Below are positions 1 to 5,925 of a DNA stretch of 13,636 bases, one piece after another. Position 1 is the first letter of the stretch. Every line of letters begins with the position of its first letter. Position numbers and translations under genes: made by a program. A model generated the notes under the pieces. The model searched no databases and was not told where the DNA came from. It was given only the letters and a program-made list of their open reading frames with translations. The stretch covers positions 1 to 13,636 of the forward strand of contig JAIOTF010000134.1 in NCBI GenBank assembly GCA_021107195.1, given 5' to 3'. This stretch comes from Anaerolineaceae bacterium (lineage in GTDB: Bacteria; Chloroflexota; Anaerolineae; Anaerolineales; Anaerolineaceae).

Positions 1-7
1 AGTAATC

Positions 8-361
8 ATGGCAAGAGTAAAAGGTGGTCCGTCAGGCCATCGGCGCCATAAAAAAGTTTTAAAGATGACCAAGGGCCAGTATGGCACCCGGTCAAAATTG
101 TTCAAACGTGCCAATGAGGCTTTGTTGAAGAGCCTGTGGTACGCTTACCGCGATCGCCGCACTCGCAGACGCGACCTGCGCCGGTTGTGGATCACCCGCA
201 TCAATGCGGCTGCACGCTTGAACGGGATAACTTATAGTAAGTTTATCTATGCTATGAAGAAGGCCGACATTCAGCTCAACCGCAAAATGCTGGCCGATAT
301 GGCAGTGCGTGATCCTCAAGCTTTTGCGGCAGTTATCGAAACTGCCAAAAAAGCCCTCTGA
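8..361 (+). CDS. rplT: 50S ribosomal protein L20
   Basis: L20 binds 23S rRNA early in assembly of the large ribosomal subunit. The 117-residue product has the usual length and begins MARVKGG, like most bacterial L20 proteins. The very basic N-terminal half contains the conserved RDRRTRRRDLRRLWITRINA stretch (about residues 48-67), and the globular C-terminal half carries NRKMLADMA. The ATG at base 8 is the natural start. Only 7 bases precede it, so its ribosome binding site and the usual upstream partners (infC, rpmI) lie outside the window. A strong hairpin terminator 20 bases after the stop marks it as the last gene of its operon. In several bacteria L20 represses this operon; nothing of such a control site can be seen here. 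Identification is secure. Confidence 0.97.
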   Translation: MARVKGGPSGHRRHKKVLKMTKGQYGTRSKLFKRANEALLKSLWYAYRDRRTRRRDLRRLWITRINAAARLNGITYSKFIYAMKKADIQLNRKMLADMAVRDPQAFAAVIETAKKAL

Positions 362-380
362 ACCAAAGTTCATTTACAAC

Positions 381-413
381 AACGGGATGGCCTCGCCATC
401 CCGTTATGTTTTT
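381..413 (+). terminator. Rho-independent terminator after rplT
   Basis: A perfect 11-bp stem (381-391 pairing with 395-405, AACGGGATGGC and its complement) closes a 3-base loop. It is followed by ATGTTTTT. It lies 20 bases after the rplT stop codon, as expected for the end of the infC-rpmI-rplT operon. Confidence 0.9.
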
Positions 414-500
414 AAATATCCCTTCCTTGATTTTCGTAGCAAATTGGGGAACATTGTACATTGTACAGCGTACGCGAAGCGAGGTGAAGATTTCTGGGCC

Positions 501-534
501 GACCTGACAGGTTTTGTTTCTAACCTGTCAGGTC
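501..534. repeat. Inverted repeat, 13-bp arms
   Basis: Arms GACCTGACAGGTT (501-513) and AACCTGTCAGGTC (522-534) are perfect complements around an 8-base, T-rich loop. No T-run follows on either strand, so it is not a typical terminator. It resembles the dispersed palindromes found between genes in GC-rich bacteria. Family assignment is inference. Confidence 0.7.
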
Positions 535-577
535 TCTCCCCTCGCCGAGAACCATGCCTGTCCACCGTGCACTCGTT

Positions 578-596
578 CACTGAGCCTGCCAAAGTG
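578..596. repeat. REP-like palindrome CACTGAGCC...AAGTG, copy 1
   Basis: The 19-base element CACTGAGCCTGCCAAAGTG matches the element at 2013-2031 at 15 of 19 positions. Two of the four differences are the second and second-last bases, which change together (A-T here, C-G there), so the stem is kept. Flanking T577 and A597 extend the stem here. It resembles the widespread CCCTGAGCCTGTCGAAGGG type of intergenic repeat. Confidence 0.6.
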
Positions 597-603
597 AGTG
601 AAA

Positions 604-633
604 TTCACAAATCCTCCCCGTTAATGCTAAAAT
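604..633 (+). promoter_or_regulatory. Promoter of the macrodomain-methyltransferase operon
   Basis: TTCACA (604-609) is one base from the -35 consensus. An 18-bp spacer leads to an extended -10, TGCTAAAAT (625-633). Transcription would start near base 640, giving a leader of only about 14 bases that includes GGGGAG as ribosome binding site before the ATG at 654. The same TGnTAAAAT pattern occurs upstream of nrdR. On a longer transcript, bases 614-622 could pair with the GGGGAG and hide it. Confidence 0.5.
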
Positions 634-653
634 GAACCGGGGAGACACCCACC

Positions 654-1223
654 ATGACTGAAATCAAACAAACCCATACCTTTCCCGGTGGCCAGCGCCT
701 CGAAATCGTCCACGGTGACATCACCATCGAAACCGTCGACTCCATTGTCAACGCCGCCAACAGTCACCTCGCCCACGGCGGAGGAGTTGCCCGCATCATC
801 TCGCAAAAAGGCGGGCCGGACATCCAGCGTGAATCCAATGCCTGGGTGCGAAAACATGGCCCTGTCTCTCATGATCGCCCCGCTTATACCGGCGCCGGCA
901 ACCTCCCCTGTCGTTACGTCATCCACGCCGTCGGCCCTATTTGGGGTTCAGGCGATGAACAAACAAAACTCGCCGCCGCAGTTCGCGGCAGTCTCGAATG
1001 TGCCGCCGGACTCGGCCTCGCCAGCATTGCTCTCCCTGCCATCTCCACCGGCATCTTCGGTTTTCCCAAAGACCTCGCCGCACGCATTTTCTTTGAAACC
1101 ATCGCCTCATATTACCGACAATACCCGGACAGTGGCCTGAGCCTCGTGCGCCTCACCCTGTATGACCAACCAACCTTAACCACCTTTTTGTCAGTATTCG
1201 CAGATTGGCAGCAAAAACAATGA
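654..1223 (+). CDS. Macrodomain (ADP-ribose-binding/hydrolase) protein
   Basis: A stand-alone macrodomain of 189 residues. Family signatures are GDIT (21-24), the phosphate and ribose loop IVNAANSHLAHGGGVA (31-46), HAVGPIWGSG (91-100) and ALPAISTGIFGFP (126-138), the last being the second diphosphate-binding loop. Asn36 and the GGG at 42-44 are the residues expected in MacroD-type enzymes, which bind ADP-ribose and often remove it from proteins, nucleic acid ends or O-acetyl-ADP-ribose. The true substrate cannot be read from sequence. The ATG at 654 follows GGGGAG with suitable spacing. The stop overlaps the next gene's start as ATGA (1220-1223), so the two are almost surely co-translated. 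The fold is secure; hydrolase activity is likely from family knowledge. Confidence 0.92.
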   Translation: MTEIKQTHTFPGGQRLEIVHGDITIETVDSIVNAANSHLAHGGGVARIISQKGGPDIQRESNAWVRKHGPVSHDRPAYTGAGNLPCRYVIHAVGPIWGSGDEQTKLAAAVRGSLECAAGLGLASIALPAISTGIFGFPKDLAARIFFETIASYYRQYPDSGLSLVRLTLYDQPTLTTFLSVFADWQQKQ

Positions 1224-2005
1224 TCACATCAACCCAGAACAGCAAAGTACGTCTCGTGCGCACCCTGATGGGCAAGCGCAAGGAACGCCAGAATAACCAG
1301 GCCTTTGTTGTGGAAGGCGTCCGCCTTACCGAAGAAACCCTTACTTCCGCCTGGACCCCGCGTTTCGTTCTGTACAGTGACCAGCTATCCGAACGCGGTC
1401 ATCAGGTGGTCGAAGCTTTCGCCGGGCAGGGAGTGGAGGTAGAAGAAGTCGCCCCGCACTTGATGGAGAGTATGACTGGTACCCGTTCTCCCCAGGGCAT
1501 CCTCGCCGTTTTGCCCCTGCGCACCATGTCTCTGCCGTCTGACCTCAATTTTGTGCTCATCATCGACCAGGTGCGCGACCCCGGCAATCTCGGCACCATC
1601 CTGCGCACCGCCGCCGCTGCCGGTGTCCAGGCCGTCATTCTTGCCCCCGGCACCACCGATGCCTTTGCCCCCAAGGTCGTGCGCTCTGGTATGGGCGCTC
1701 ACTTCCGTTTGCCTGTTATCAAAATGACCTGGGAGCAGCTCCACGCCGCCCATGAATTTGGCGAACTGCACGCCATTCCCTTCTATCTTGCCGACGCTGC
1801 TGGAGAAACTGACTGCTGGGATTTGGATTGGCGCAGTCCGGTCGGTCTCATCGTCGGCGGTGAAGCTGACGGGGCTGGCAGTCAGGCCCACCAGCTTGCC
1901 GCCGCTCTTGTGCGCATTCCCATGCCCGGCAGCATTGAATCCCTCAACGCCGCCGCAGCTGCCAGCGTGCTTTTGTTTGAAGTCGTCCGCCAACGAAATA
2001 GCTGA
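1220..2005 (+). CDS. TrmH/SpoU-family RNA 2'-O-ribose methyltransferase
   Basis: SPOUT-class methyltransferase expected to transfer a methyl group from S-adenosylmethionine to a ribose 2'-OH in rRNA or tRNA. The ATG at 1220 is chosen because it overlaps the previous stop by 4 bases and gives the typical opening MITSTQNSKVRLVRTL. The in-frame TTG at 1205 is less likely. The product has 261 residues. The N-terminal substrate-binding region (about 1-100) includes FVVEGVRLTEE. The knotted catalytic domain shows motif 1 DQVRDPGNLGTILRTAAAAG (116-135, with Asn123 and Arg129), motif 2 LIVGGEADG (210-218) and motif 3 IPMPGSIESLNAAAAASVLL (233-252, Asn243). No strong ribosome binding site precedes it, consistent with translational coupling. 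RlmB, TsnR or another SpoU branch cannot be separated by eye. Confidence 0.93.
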   Translation: MITSTQNSKVRLVRTLMGKRKERQNNQAFVVEGVRLTEETLTSAWTPRFVLYSDQLSERGHQVVEAFAGQGVEVEEVAPHLMESMTGTRSPQGILAVLPLRTMSLPSDLNFVLIIDQVRDPGNLGTILRTAAAAGVQAVILAPGTTDAFAPKVVRSGMGAHFRLPVIKMTWEQLHAAHEFGELHAIPFYLADAAGETDCWDLDWRSPVGLIVGGEADGAGSQAHQLAAALVRIPMPGSIESLNAAAAASVLLFEVVRQRNS

Positions 2006-2012
2006 AGCCGCA

Positions 2013-2031
2013 CCCTGAGCCTGTCGAAGGG
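2013..2031. repeat. REP-like palindrome CCCTGAGCC...AAGGG, copy 2
   Basis: CCCTGAGCCTGTCGAAGGG starts 7 bases after the methyltransferase stop. This form is a very common intergenic repeat in unrelated bacteria (general knowledge). It pairs only at its ends (CCCT with AGGG). Copy 1 is at 578-596. Confidence 0.65.
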
Positions 2032-2061
2032 CGCCGGCCTTTGAAAAACGATTCCCCGTAG

Positions 2062-2081
2062 GGGTCAGGCATGCCTGACCC
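2062..2081. repeat. Perfect 20-bp palindrome
   Basis: GGGTCAGGCATGCCTGACCC reads the same on both strands. It lies between the methyltransferase and DUF711 genes, has no T-run after it, and is 57 bases before the next start. It is probably a dispersed repeat; a dimeric operator is possible but unsupported. Confidence 0.6.
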
Positions 2082-2138
2082 GCTTGCTCTGAATCTGTCA
2101 TTATAAATTTTACATTCTACATTACAGAGGTGTTCTAA

Positions 2139-3362
2139 ATGCGTATTCGTTCCATAACCTGTTTTATGCACCCCCAAACACAAAATACCCTGGCCGGGCT
2201 GACCGAAATGGCCGATCTTGCCCACACTGCCACAGACGCTTTCCAGCAGGCCGGTTTTGAAGTCCAGACCACCCGTCTGGCAACTACACCTTTCCCGCAG
2301 CACCTTCCGTCCAAAACGGTGCAAGCGGCCCGGGAATTTGCCCGGCGCATGGAATCTGCTGCCGTCGCAGCTGAGTTTGACTTTCTCTCCCTCGGCCCGG
2401 CTGCGCCCGATGATCTCGCCAGTTACGCCCTCATCCCGGAGATGTTGAAGGTCACTGAGAACACCTTCTTCAGCGGCATCATGGCCCGGCGTCCGGGCGG
2501 CCTTGACCTGGCCGCCGTACGTGCCTGCGCCGAAGTGGTGGCTGCCTCCGCCGACATCACCCCCGACGGCTTTGCCAATCTGCGCTTCACTGCCCTCGGC
2601 AATGTCCCTGCTTTCACACCCTTCTTCCCCGCTGCTTATCATCAGGGCAGCCAACCCGCCTTTGCCCTTGCTCTTGAAGCCGCTGATGTCGTTGACCAGG
2701 CCTTTCGCCGCGCTGGCTCCGTGCGGGAAGCCCGGCAGCGCCTTGTCACCGCCCTGGATGCTTATGCCCGCGACCTGACCCGGGTTGCCTACCGTCTGGC
2801 AGACCAGTTTCAGGTGGATTTCAAGGGCATGGATTTTTCCCCTGCTCCTTTCCCTGAAGAGCGATGCTCGCTCGGTGGCGCCATTGAACTGCTTGGGGCG
2901 CACATTGGCCGGCATGGCGCACTCGCCGCCGCCGCTATCCTCGCCGATGCCCTCGATCAGGGCCATTGGCTGCGGGCTGGTTTTAACGGCCTCATGCTCC
3001 CCGTCCTCGAAGATGCCATCCTTGCCCGGCGTGCCGCTGAAGGCAGCCTGACCATCAAAGACTTGCTGCTGTATTCCACTGTGTGCGGCACCGGTCTTGA
3101 CACCGTCCCACTCCCCGGTGATGCCACCGCGGAGCAGATCTACCCCGTGCTGCTCGACATTGCCGCCCTTTCTCTGCGTCTGGACAAGCCCCTCACCGCC
3201 CGCCTGATGCCTATCCCTGGCAAACAGGCCGGTGATGCCACTGAATTTGATTTCGCCTACTTCGAGAACGGCGGCGTGCTTGCCCTGCCCGATGCCGGAG
3301 TGGACGGCCTCCTCGCTGCCAAAGAGACCTTTGACCTCAACCCCCGTCACAGTTACCGCTAA
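2139..3362 (+). CDS. DUF711 (UPF0210, PFL-like fold) family protein
   Basis: A 407-residue protein of the DUF711 family, whose solved members resemble pyruvate formate-lyase and other glycyl radical enzymes in fold but have no established reaction. Conserved stretches are MRIRSITCFM at the N-terminus, FTPFFPAAYH (159-168), GMDFSPAPFPEERCSLGGAI (230-249), LLLYSTVCGTGLDTVPLPGD (309-328) and RLMPIPGKQAGDATEFDF near the C-terminus. Cys243 and Cys317 lie in conserved positions of these motifs. The ATG at 2139 is preceded by GAGGTG (2127-2132) at 6-base spacing, so the start is firm. It is separated from the upstream methyltransferase gene by 133 bases holding two palindromes and is probably transcribed on its own. 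No signal peptide or membrane segment is seen. No convincing terminator follows. Confidence 0.9.
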   Translation: MRIRSITCFMHPQTQNTLAGLTEMADLAHTATDAFQQAGFEVQTTRLATTPFPQHLPSKTVQAAREFARRMESAAVAAEFDFLSLGPAAPDDLASYALIPEMLKVTENTFFSGIMARRPGGLDLAAVRACAEVVAASADITPDGFANLRFTALGNVPAFTPFFPAAYHQGSQPAFALALEAADVVDQAFRRAGSVREARQRLVTALDAYARDLTRVAYRLADQFQVDFKGMDFSPAPFPEERCSLGGAIELLGAHIGRHGALAAAAILADALDQGHWLRAGFNGLMLPVLEDAILARRAAEGSLTIKDLLLYSTVCGTGLDTVPLPGDATAEQIYPVLLDIAALSLRLDKPLTARLMPIPGKQAGDATEFDFAYFENGGVLALPDAGVDGLLAAKETFDLNPRHSYR

Positions 3363-3377
3363 CTGTAGGAACACCAT

Positions 3378-3437
3378 GCGATGTCATCGCGAGCGGACGA
3401 AATACCCGGTACCGGGGACGTAGTGAGCGTGGCGATC
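3378..3437. repeat. Degenerate repeat of the GTCATCGCGAGCG...GGCGATCTC type
   Basis: The stretch starts with GCGATG-T-CATCGC (3378-3390), contains the perfect 12-bp palindrome CCCGGTACCGGG (3405-3416) and ends with GTGGCGATCTC. The outer ATCGC (3386-3390) can pair with GCGAT (3432-3436). It resembles the widespread GTCATTGCGAG...GCAATCTC intergenic repeats, here diverged. Assignment is by memory of that pattern. Confidence 0.5.
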
Positions 3438-3503
3438 TCCACCCCAGAAAGCGCAGAGTTGATGCGTATAGCCGAATTCTGGTTGCGTGTATAAAACTGT
3501 TGT

Positions 3504-3527
3504 AGCGGCGATGCATGCATCGCCGCT
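3504..3527. repeat. Perfect 24-bp palindrome
   Basis: Each half is AGCGGCGATGCA or its complement, with no spacer. It would form a 12-bp cruciform. On the plus strand it is followed by GCG and six A, so it is not a plus-strand terminator. It is probably a member of a dispersed palindrome family. Confidence 0.7.
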
Positions 3528-3637
3528 GCGAAAAAAGGGGAAACCCTCTTCGGATGGACAGATTCACACCCTGCTTCATGATTTTTTTTTGCAAAGAACT
3601 CACTCTGATCACAATACTCAAAAACGAAGACTTGTAG

Positions 3638-3692
3638 GGTGTGGTCACGCTTTTTGACCGCACCATTTGGTGTGGGTGGTCTTGAGCCACCC
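3638..3692. repeat. Nested inverted repeats
   Basis: Three hairpins lie in 55 bases. GGTGTGGTCA (3638-3647) pairs with TGACCGCACC (3655-3664) through one G-T wobble. CACCA (3661-3665) mirrors TGGTG (3668-3672). GGGTGG (3674-3679) pairs with CCACCC (3687-3692). The first two share bases, so the folds exclude each other. No gene is linked to it. Confidence 0.5.
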
Positions 3693-3853
3693 GCGCGCTT
3701 CAATTTGCTCAGCCAATGCATGAGGCAGCCGGTAGGATATTCTCCAAAAGGAAAAATTTGCGCAGGCTTTCTCCTTTCCCTGCATTGGGGAACGGTTCAC
3801 AGTAGGCGGGGCGAGGGAAACTTCATAGAGTGGGCTTGCCAAAACCTGCTCGG

Positions 3854-3890
3854 AAAACAAAAATCCTGTCCCGAATTTCAGGACAGGATT
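3854..3890 (-). terminator. Terminator of the foldase operon
   Basis: A perfect 10-bp stem (3862-3871 with 3881-3890) closes a 9-base loop. Read on the minus strand, the stem is followed by TTTTTGTTTTC. It lies 20 bases after the stop of the 3911-4657 gene. The features are textbook for Rho-independent termination. Confidence 0.88.
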
Positions 3891-3910
3891 CATGTCTGTC
3901 AGCGTATGAT

Positions 3911-4657
3911 TTACCTCACCTGCTCAAAATTGATAATGATCAAATTCTTCCCGCAGTCGGCATACGTATCAAAGAACACTCGCTCCGACAGCGGATAATT
4001 CGACTGGTTGATCAGCCGCACCCACAGCTCCGACTTCGAATCGAACGGATAATCCGTCAGCGCAAATTCAAACCCCGCCTCGCCGTATTTTGTAGCCGTA
4101 CCCGTCAGGCTGTATTCGTTTGTGTACATCCCTTTCAGCGTCCCGCCCAACTGCACCGTGATCCCCACATACGGGCTGTCCTGCATATCCACCACCTGAC
4201 CGCCAACCCCGCTCCAGCGGCAGCCGCGGCTCGGGTAAAGCAGTGAGGCATCGATCCCCACCGGATTCGTCCGCAATACGAACGGATACTTTGAATTCAC
4301 CTTAGGCGTTGGGGTTGCCGTTTGCAGCACTTCATCATCAGGGTCCAGCGGCGTTGCCAGGGCAGCCGTCGCCGATGGCAGCGGTGTTTCACTCGGCAGC
4401 GGCGTGATGCTCGCCGTCGGCGTCCATGTTGGCGGCAGCGGTTTCGGGGTGGGGGTGTCAGTCGGCGGTTGTTCTTCTGTCGGCAGCACGATCGCCGCCG
4501 GTTGCGTGGGCGGGGGGAAGGGATTGAATTGATTATACGGATTTGTGTACGTCAGCGTCACAAAAGCAATCGCGATCACCATGCACAACAAAGCCAGCAC
4601 GCTCAGGATATTCCATAATCCGCTGCTTTGGGTCGTTTCGCGTTTTTTTCTCGGCAT
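3911..4657 (-). CDS. Membrane-anchored protein with Pro/Thr-rich linker, function unknown
   Basis: The 248-residue product is not recognised as a named family. A basic N-terminus (MPRKKRE) precedes one hydrophobic helix (about residues 14-37, GLWNILSVLALLCMVIAIAF). A linker rich in Pro, Thr and Ser follows (about 46-120, many TPT/TPLP units), then a probable beta-rich outer domain (about 121-248). This arrangement implies an N-terminal signal anchor with the C-terminal domain outside the cytoplasm. The outer domain has only two cysteines, Cys146 and Cys235, a possible disulfide. The ATG at 4657 lies 31 bases after the foldase stop, with a weak purine-rich AAGAAAG before it, so it is probably co-transcribed with the foldase and may depend on it. 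A terminator follows directly. The linker style is common in Chloroflexota surface proteins. Confidence 0.8.
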   Translation of the reverse strand: MPRKKRETTQSSGLWNILSVLALLCMVIAIAFVTLTYTNPYNQFNPFPPPTQPAAIVLPTEEQPPTDTPTPKPLPPTWTPTASITPLPSETPLPSATAALATPLDPDDEVLQTATPTPKVNSKYPFVLRTNPVGIDASLLYPSRGCRWSGVGGQVVDMQDSPYVGITVQLGGTLKGMYTNEYSLTGTATKYGEAGFEFALTDYPFDSKSELWVRLINQSNYPLSERVFFDTYADCGKNLIIINFEQVR

Positions 4658-4688
4658 GTTGATTCGCTTTCTTACCAGCGTTGATCAT

Positions 4689-5600
4689 TCACGGCAGCAG
4701 GATCTCAATCTCGCTTTGCTCCCGCTGTGCCGCCAGCCAGTCTTCCACCGCCAGATGCTGCAAGGTGTTCCTGGCTTCCGGGGTCAGCGGGTGTATGCCC
4801 CGATCCAGCACCTGGACGATATGATACCCCAGGTCGCTTTCAATGATCTCGCTGATCTCTCCTGGCTCCAGGGCGAAAGCAGCTTTCTCCACCGAAAGTT
4901 GCGTCAAATACCCCCTGGGGAACCAATTCAGGTCGCCGCCCAAAGTCGGGTCGACGATTTTAGCTATCGTTGCAAATTCTGCGCCAGATTCAAGCTGGGA
5001 CAGATACAGGTTAGCCGTGTCTTCATCCAGCAGCAAAAGCTGCCGGGCTTTGACCTGCTCTACTTCCTGCGGTACATTCTCTGCGATCCAGTCGCGCTGC
5101 CAGGCAGCCGCCATGGCCAGCCGCAGCGATTCGCGGAAACTTTCTGCATCAAAGCCGTTCGCTTCCTGCCATGTGGCCAGTGCCGCTTCCCCGCCAGCGT
5201 TTTCTGCCGCTTGTGCCAGCCGCCCATCCAGTTCGTCTTCGCTTACCGTGTAACCATTTTCGGCAGCACCCTGTGCCAGCAGTGTCTGGTAGATCATCTC
5301 GTCCAGTACTGCTTCCTGCGCTTCCCCATCTGTAGCTTTGTTTCCGGCTGCTTCCTGGGCGGCTTCGTACGATGCCAGCCAGGCATCATACACCATTTGC
5401 AGCACCGGTTTTCCGTTCACTGTCAATGCTGCCGGGATTGGGGTCGGCGTGGGTGGTGCCGCTGTCGCGGTTGGCTCAGCCGGCGTTTCTGTGACCTTCG
5501 GGGTCGCTGCGCTATTGCATCCGTTCAACCCCCAGATGGCGATGAAAGCAATCACAATCAGGATGAATTTGTCCAAATTTCGTCTTGTATACATTGCCAT
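4689..5600 (-). CDS. SurA/PrsA-like foldase lipoprotein with parvulin domain
   Basis: Predicted extracytoplasmic chaperone or peptidyl-prolyl isomerase of 303 residues. A signal peptide (about 7-27) ends in a lipobox, LNG with Cys28 as the lipidated residue. A Thr/Pro-rich linker runs from 31 to 57 and a SurA-like helical region from about 57 to 180. A parvulin-type rotamase domain covers about 183-267, marked by GGDLNWFPRG (221-230), AFALEPGEISEII (241-253) and LGYHIVQVLDR (257-267). The first active-site histidine usually found as ARHIL is Gln187 here (VKARQLLLL), while His260 remains, so catalysis may be weakened. The start is the ATG at 5600, six bases after GGGGGT. An upstream GTG (5630) and an ATG at 5594 are alternatives. 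A TATAAT lies one base before the ATG and raises a faint possibility of leaderless expression from 5594. It is first in an operon with the anchored protein downstream. Confidence 0.88.
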   Translation of the reverse strand: MAMYTRRNLDKFILIVIAFIAIWGLNGCNSAATPKVTETPAEPTATAAPPTPTPIPAALTVNGKPVLQMVYDAWLASYEAAQEAAGNKATDGEAQEAVLDEMIYQTLLAQGAAENGYTVSEDELDGRLAQAAENAGGEAALATWQEANGFDAESFRESLRLAMAAAWQRDWIAENVPQEVEQVKARQLLLLDEDTANLYLSQLESGAEFATIAKIVDPTLGGDLNWFPRGYLTQLSVEKAAFALEPGEISEIIESDLGYHIVQVLDRGIHPLTPEARNTLQHLAVEDWLAAQREQSEIEILLP

Positions 5601-5643
5601 GATTATACCCCCAATCGCCTGCCAGGGCACATTTTTAACCTCA

Positions 5644-5688
5644 CCCCCCTTGATAAAGGGGGGATGCCGCTTTGCGGCAGGGGGGATT
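5644..5688. repeat. CCCCCCTT...AAGGGGGG repeat with second hairpin
   Basis: CCCCCC (5644-5649) pairs with GGGGGG (5658-5663) across TTGATAAA. GCCGC (5666-5670) then pairs with GCGGC (5674-5678), and another run of six G follows. Shorter relatives are at 10743-10766 and 11731-11748 with almost the same loop (TTGAAAAA, TTGCTAAA). It lies between the divergent foldase and nrdR operons. Confidence 0.7.
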
Positions 5689-5752
5689 CACCCCTATTCT
5701 TAAAGAAAACAGGTTCGATGAAAACTTTAAGATTAAAGTTTCTGAAATTCGC

Positions 5753-5781
5753 TTGCGTCCATTTTATAGTTGTGTTAAAAT
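5753..5781 (+). promoter_or_regulatory. Promoter of the nrdR-nrdJ operon
   Basis: TTGCGT (5753-5758) serves as -35, followed by a 17-bp spacer and an extended -10, TGTTAAAAT (5773-5781). Transcription would start near 5788, leaving a leader of about 138 bases before the GTG at 5926. The two NrdR-box-like sites fall just after that start. Confidence 0.6.
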
Positions 5782-5791
5782 CAGGTTGCAT

Positions 5792-5838
5792 CCACTAAAT
5801 GTACGGGGTAAAGCAGTGCTGACCCCCATATATGGGGG
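5792..5838 (+). promoter_or_regulatory. Two candidate NrdR boxes, 31 bp centre to centre
   Basis: NrdR boxes follow acaCwAtATaTwGtgt and normally occur in pairs about three helical turns apart. Site 1 (5792-5807, CCACTAAATGTACGGG) and site 2 (5823-5838, CCCCCATATATGGGGG) each match 10 of 16 positions, including most of the core. Their centres, 5799.5 and 5830.5, are exactly 31 bp apart. They lie at roughly +4 to +51 from the inferred start, upstream of nrdR, as expected for autorepression. Caveat: site 2 sits inside the perfect palindrome 5822-5839 and could be an unrelated hairpin. Confidence 0.5.
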
Positions 5839-5925
5839 TGTTGTTCTTCCGGCAGGGGGTAGCGCCCACATCTACGTGACCGGCACGCCGCTGCGATTTT
5901 GAAACACAGGAAATGGAGTGATAGA

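Larger units (their letters stand above)
3363..3853. other. Repeat-rich intergenic region without a gene
   Basis: These 491 bases between convergent genes hold several inverted repeats (listed separately) and a run of nine T (3582-3590) without a good hairpin before it. Open frames here are low-complexity, change direction inside the repeats and have no recognisable protein similarity. No tRNA-like structure was seen. Confidence 0.6.

Noticed and set aside
309..635. Plus-strand frame overlapping the end of rplT
   Set aside because: It reads through the rplT terminator and two repeats and has no ribosome binding site.
3639..3998. Plus-strand open frame across the intergenic gap and the end of the anchored-protein gene
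   Set aside because: It translates hairpin repeats and antisense of a better gene, has no ribosome binding site and no family-like motifs.
5788..5925. Cobalamin riboswitch in the nrdR-nrdJ leader
   Set aside because: NrdJ uses B12, so one was looked for. No B12-box-like core or matching helices were seen in these bases.
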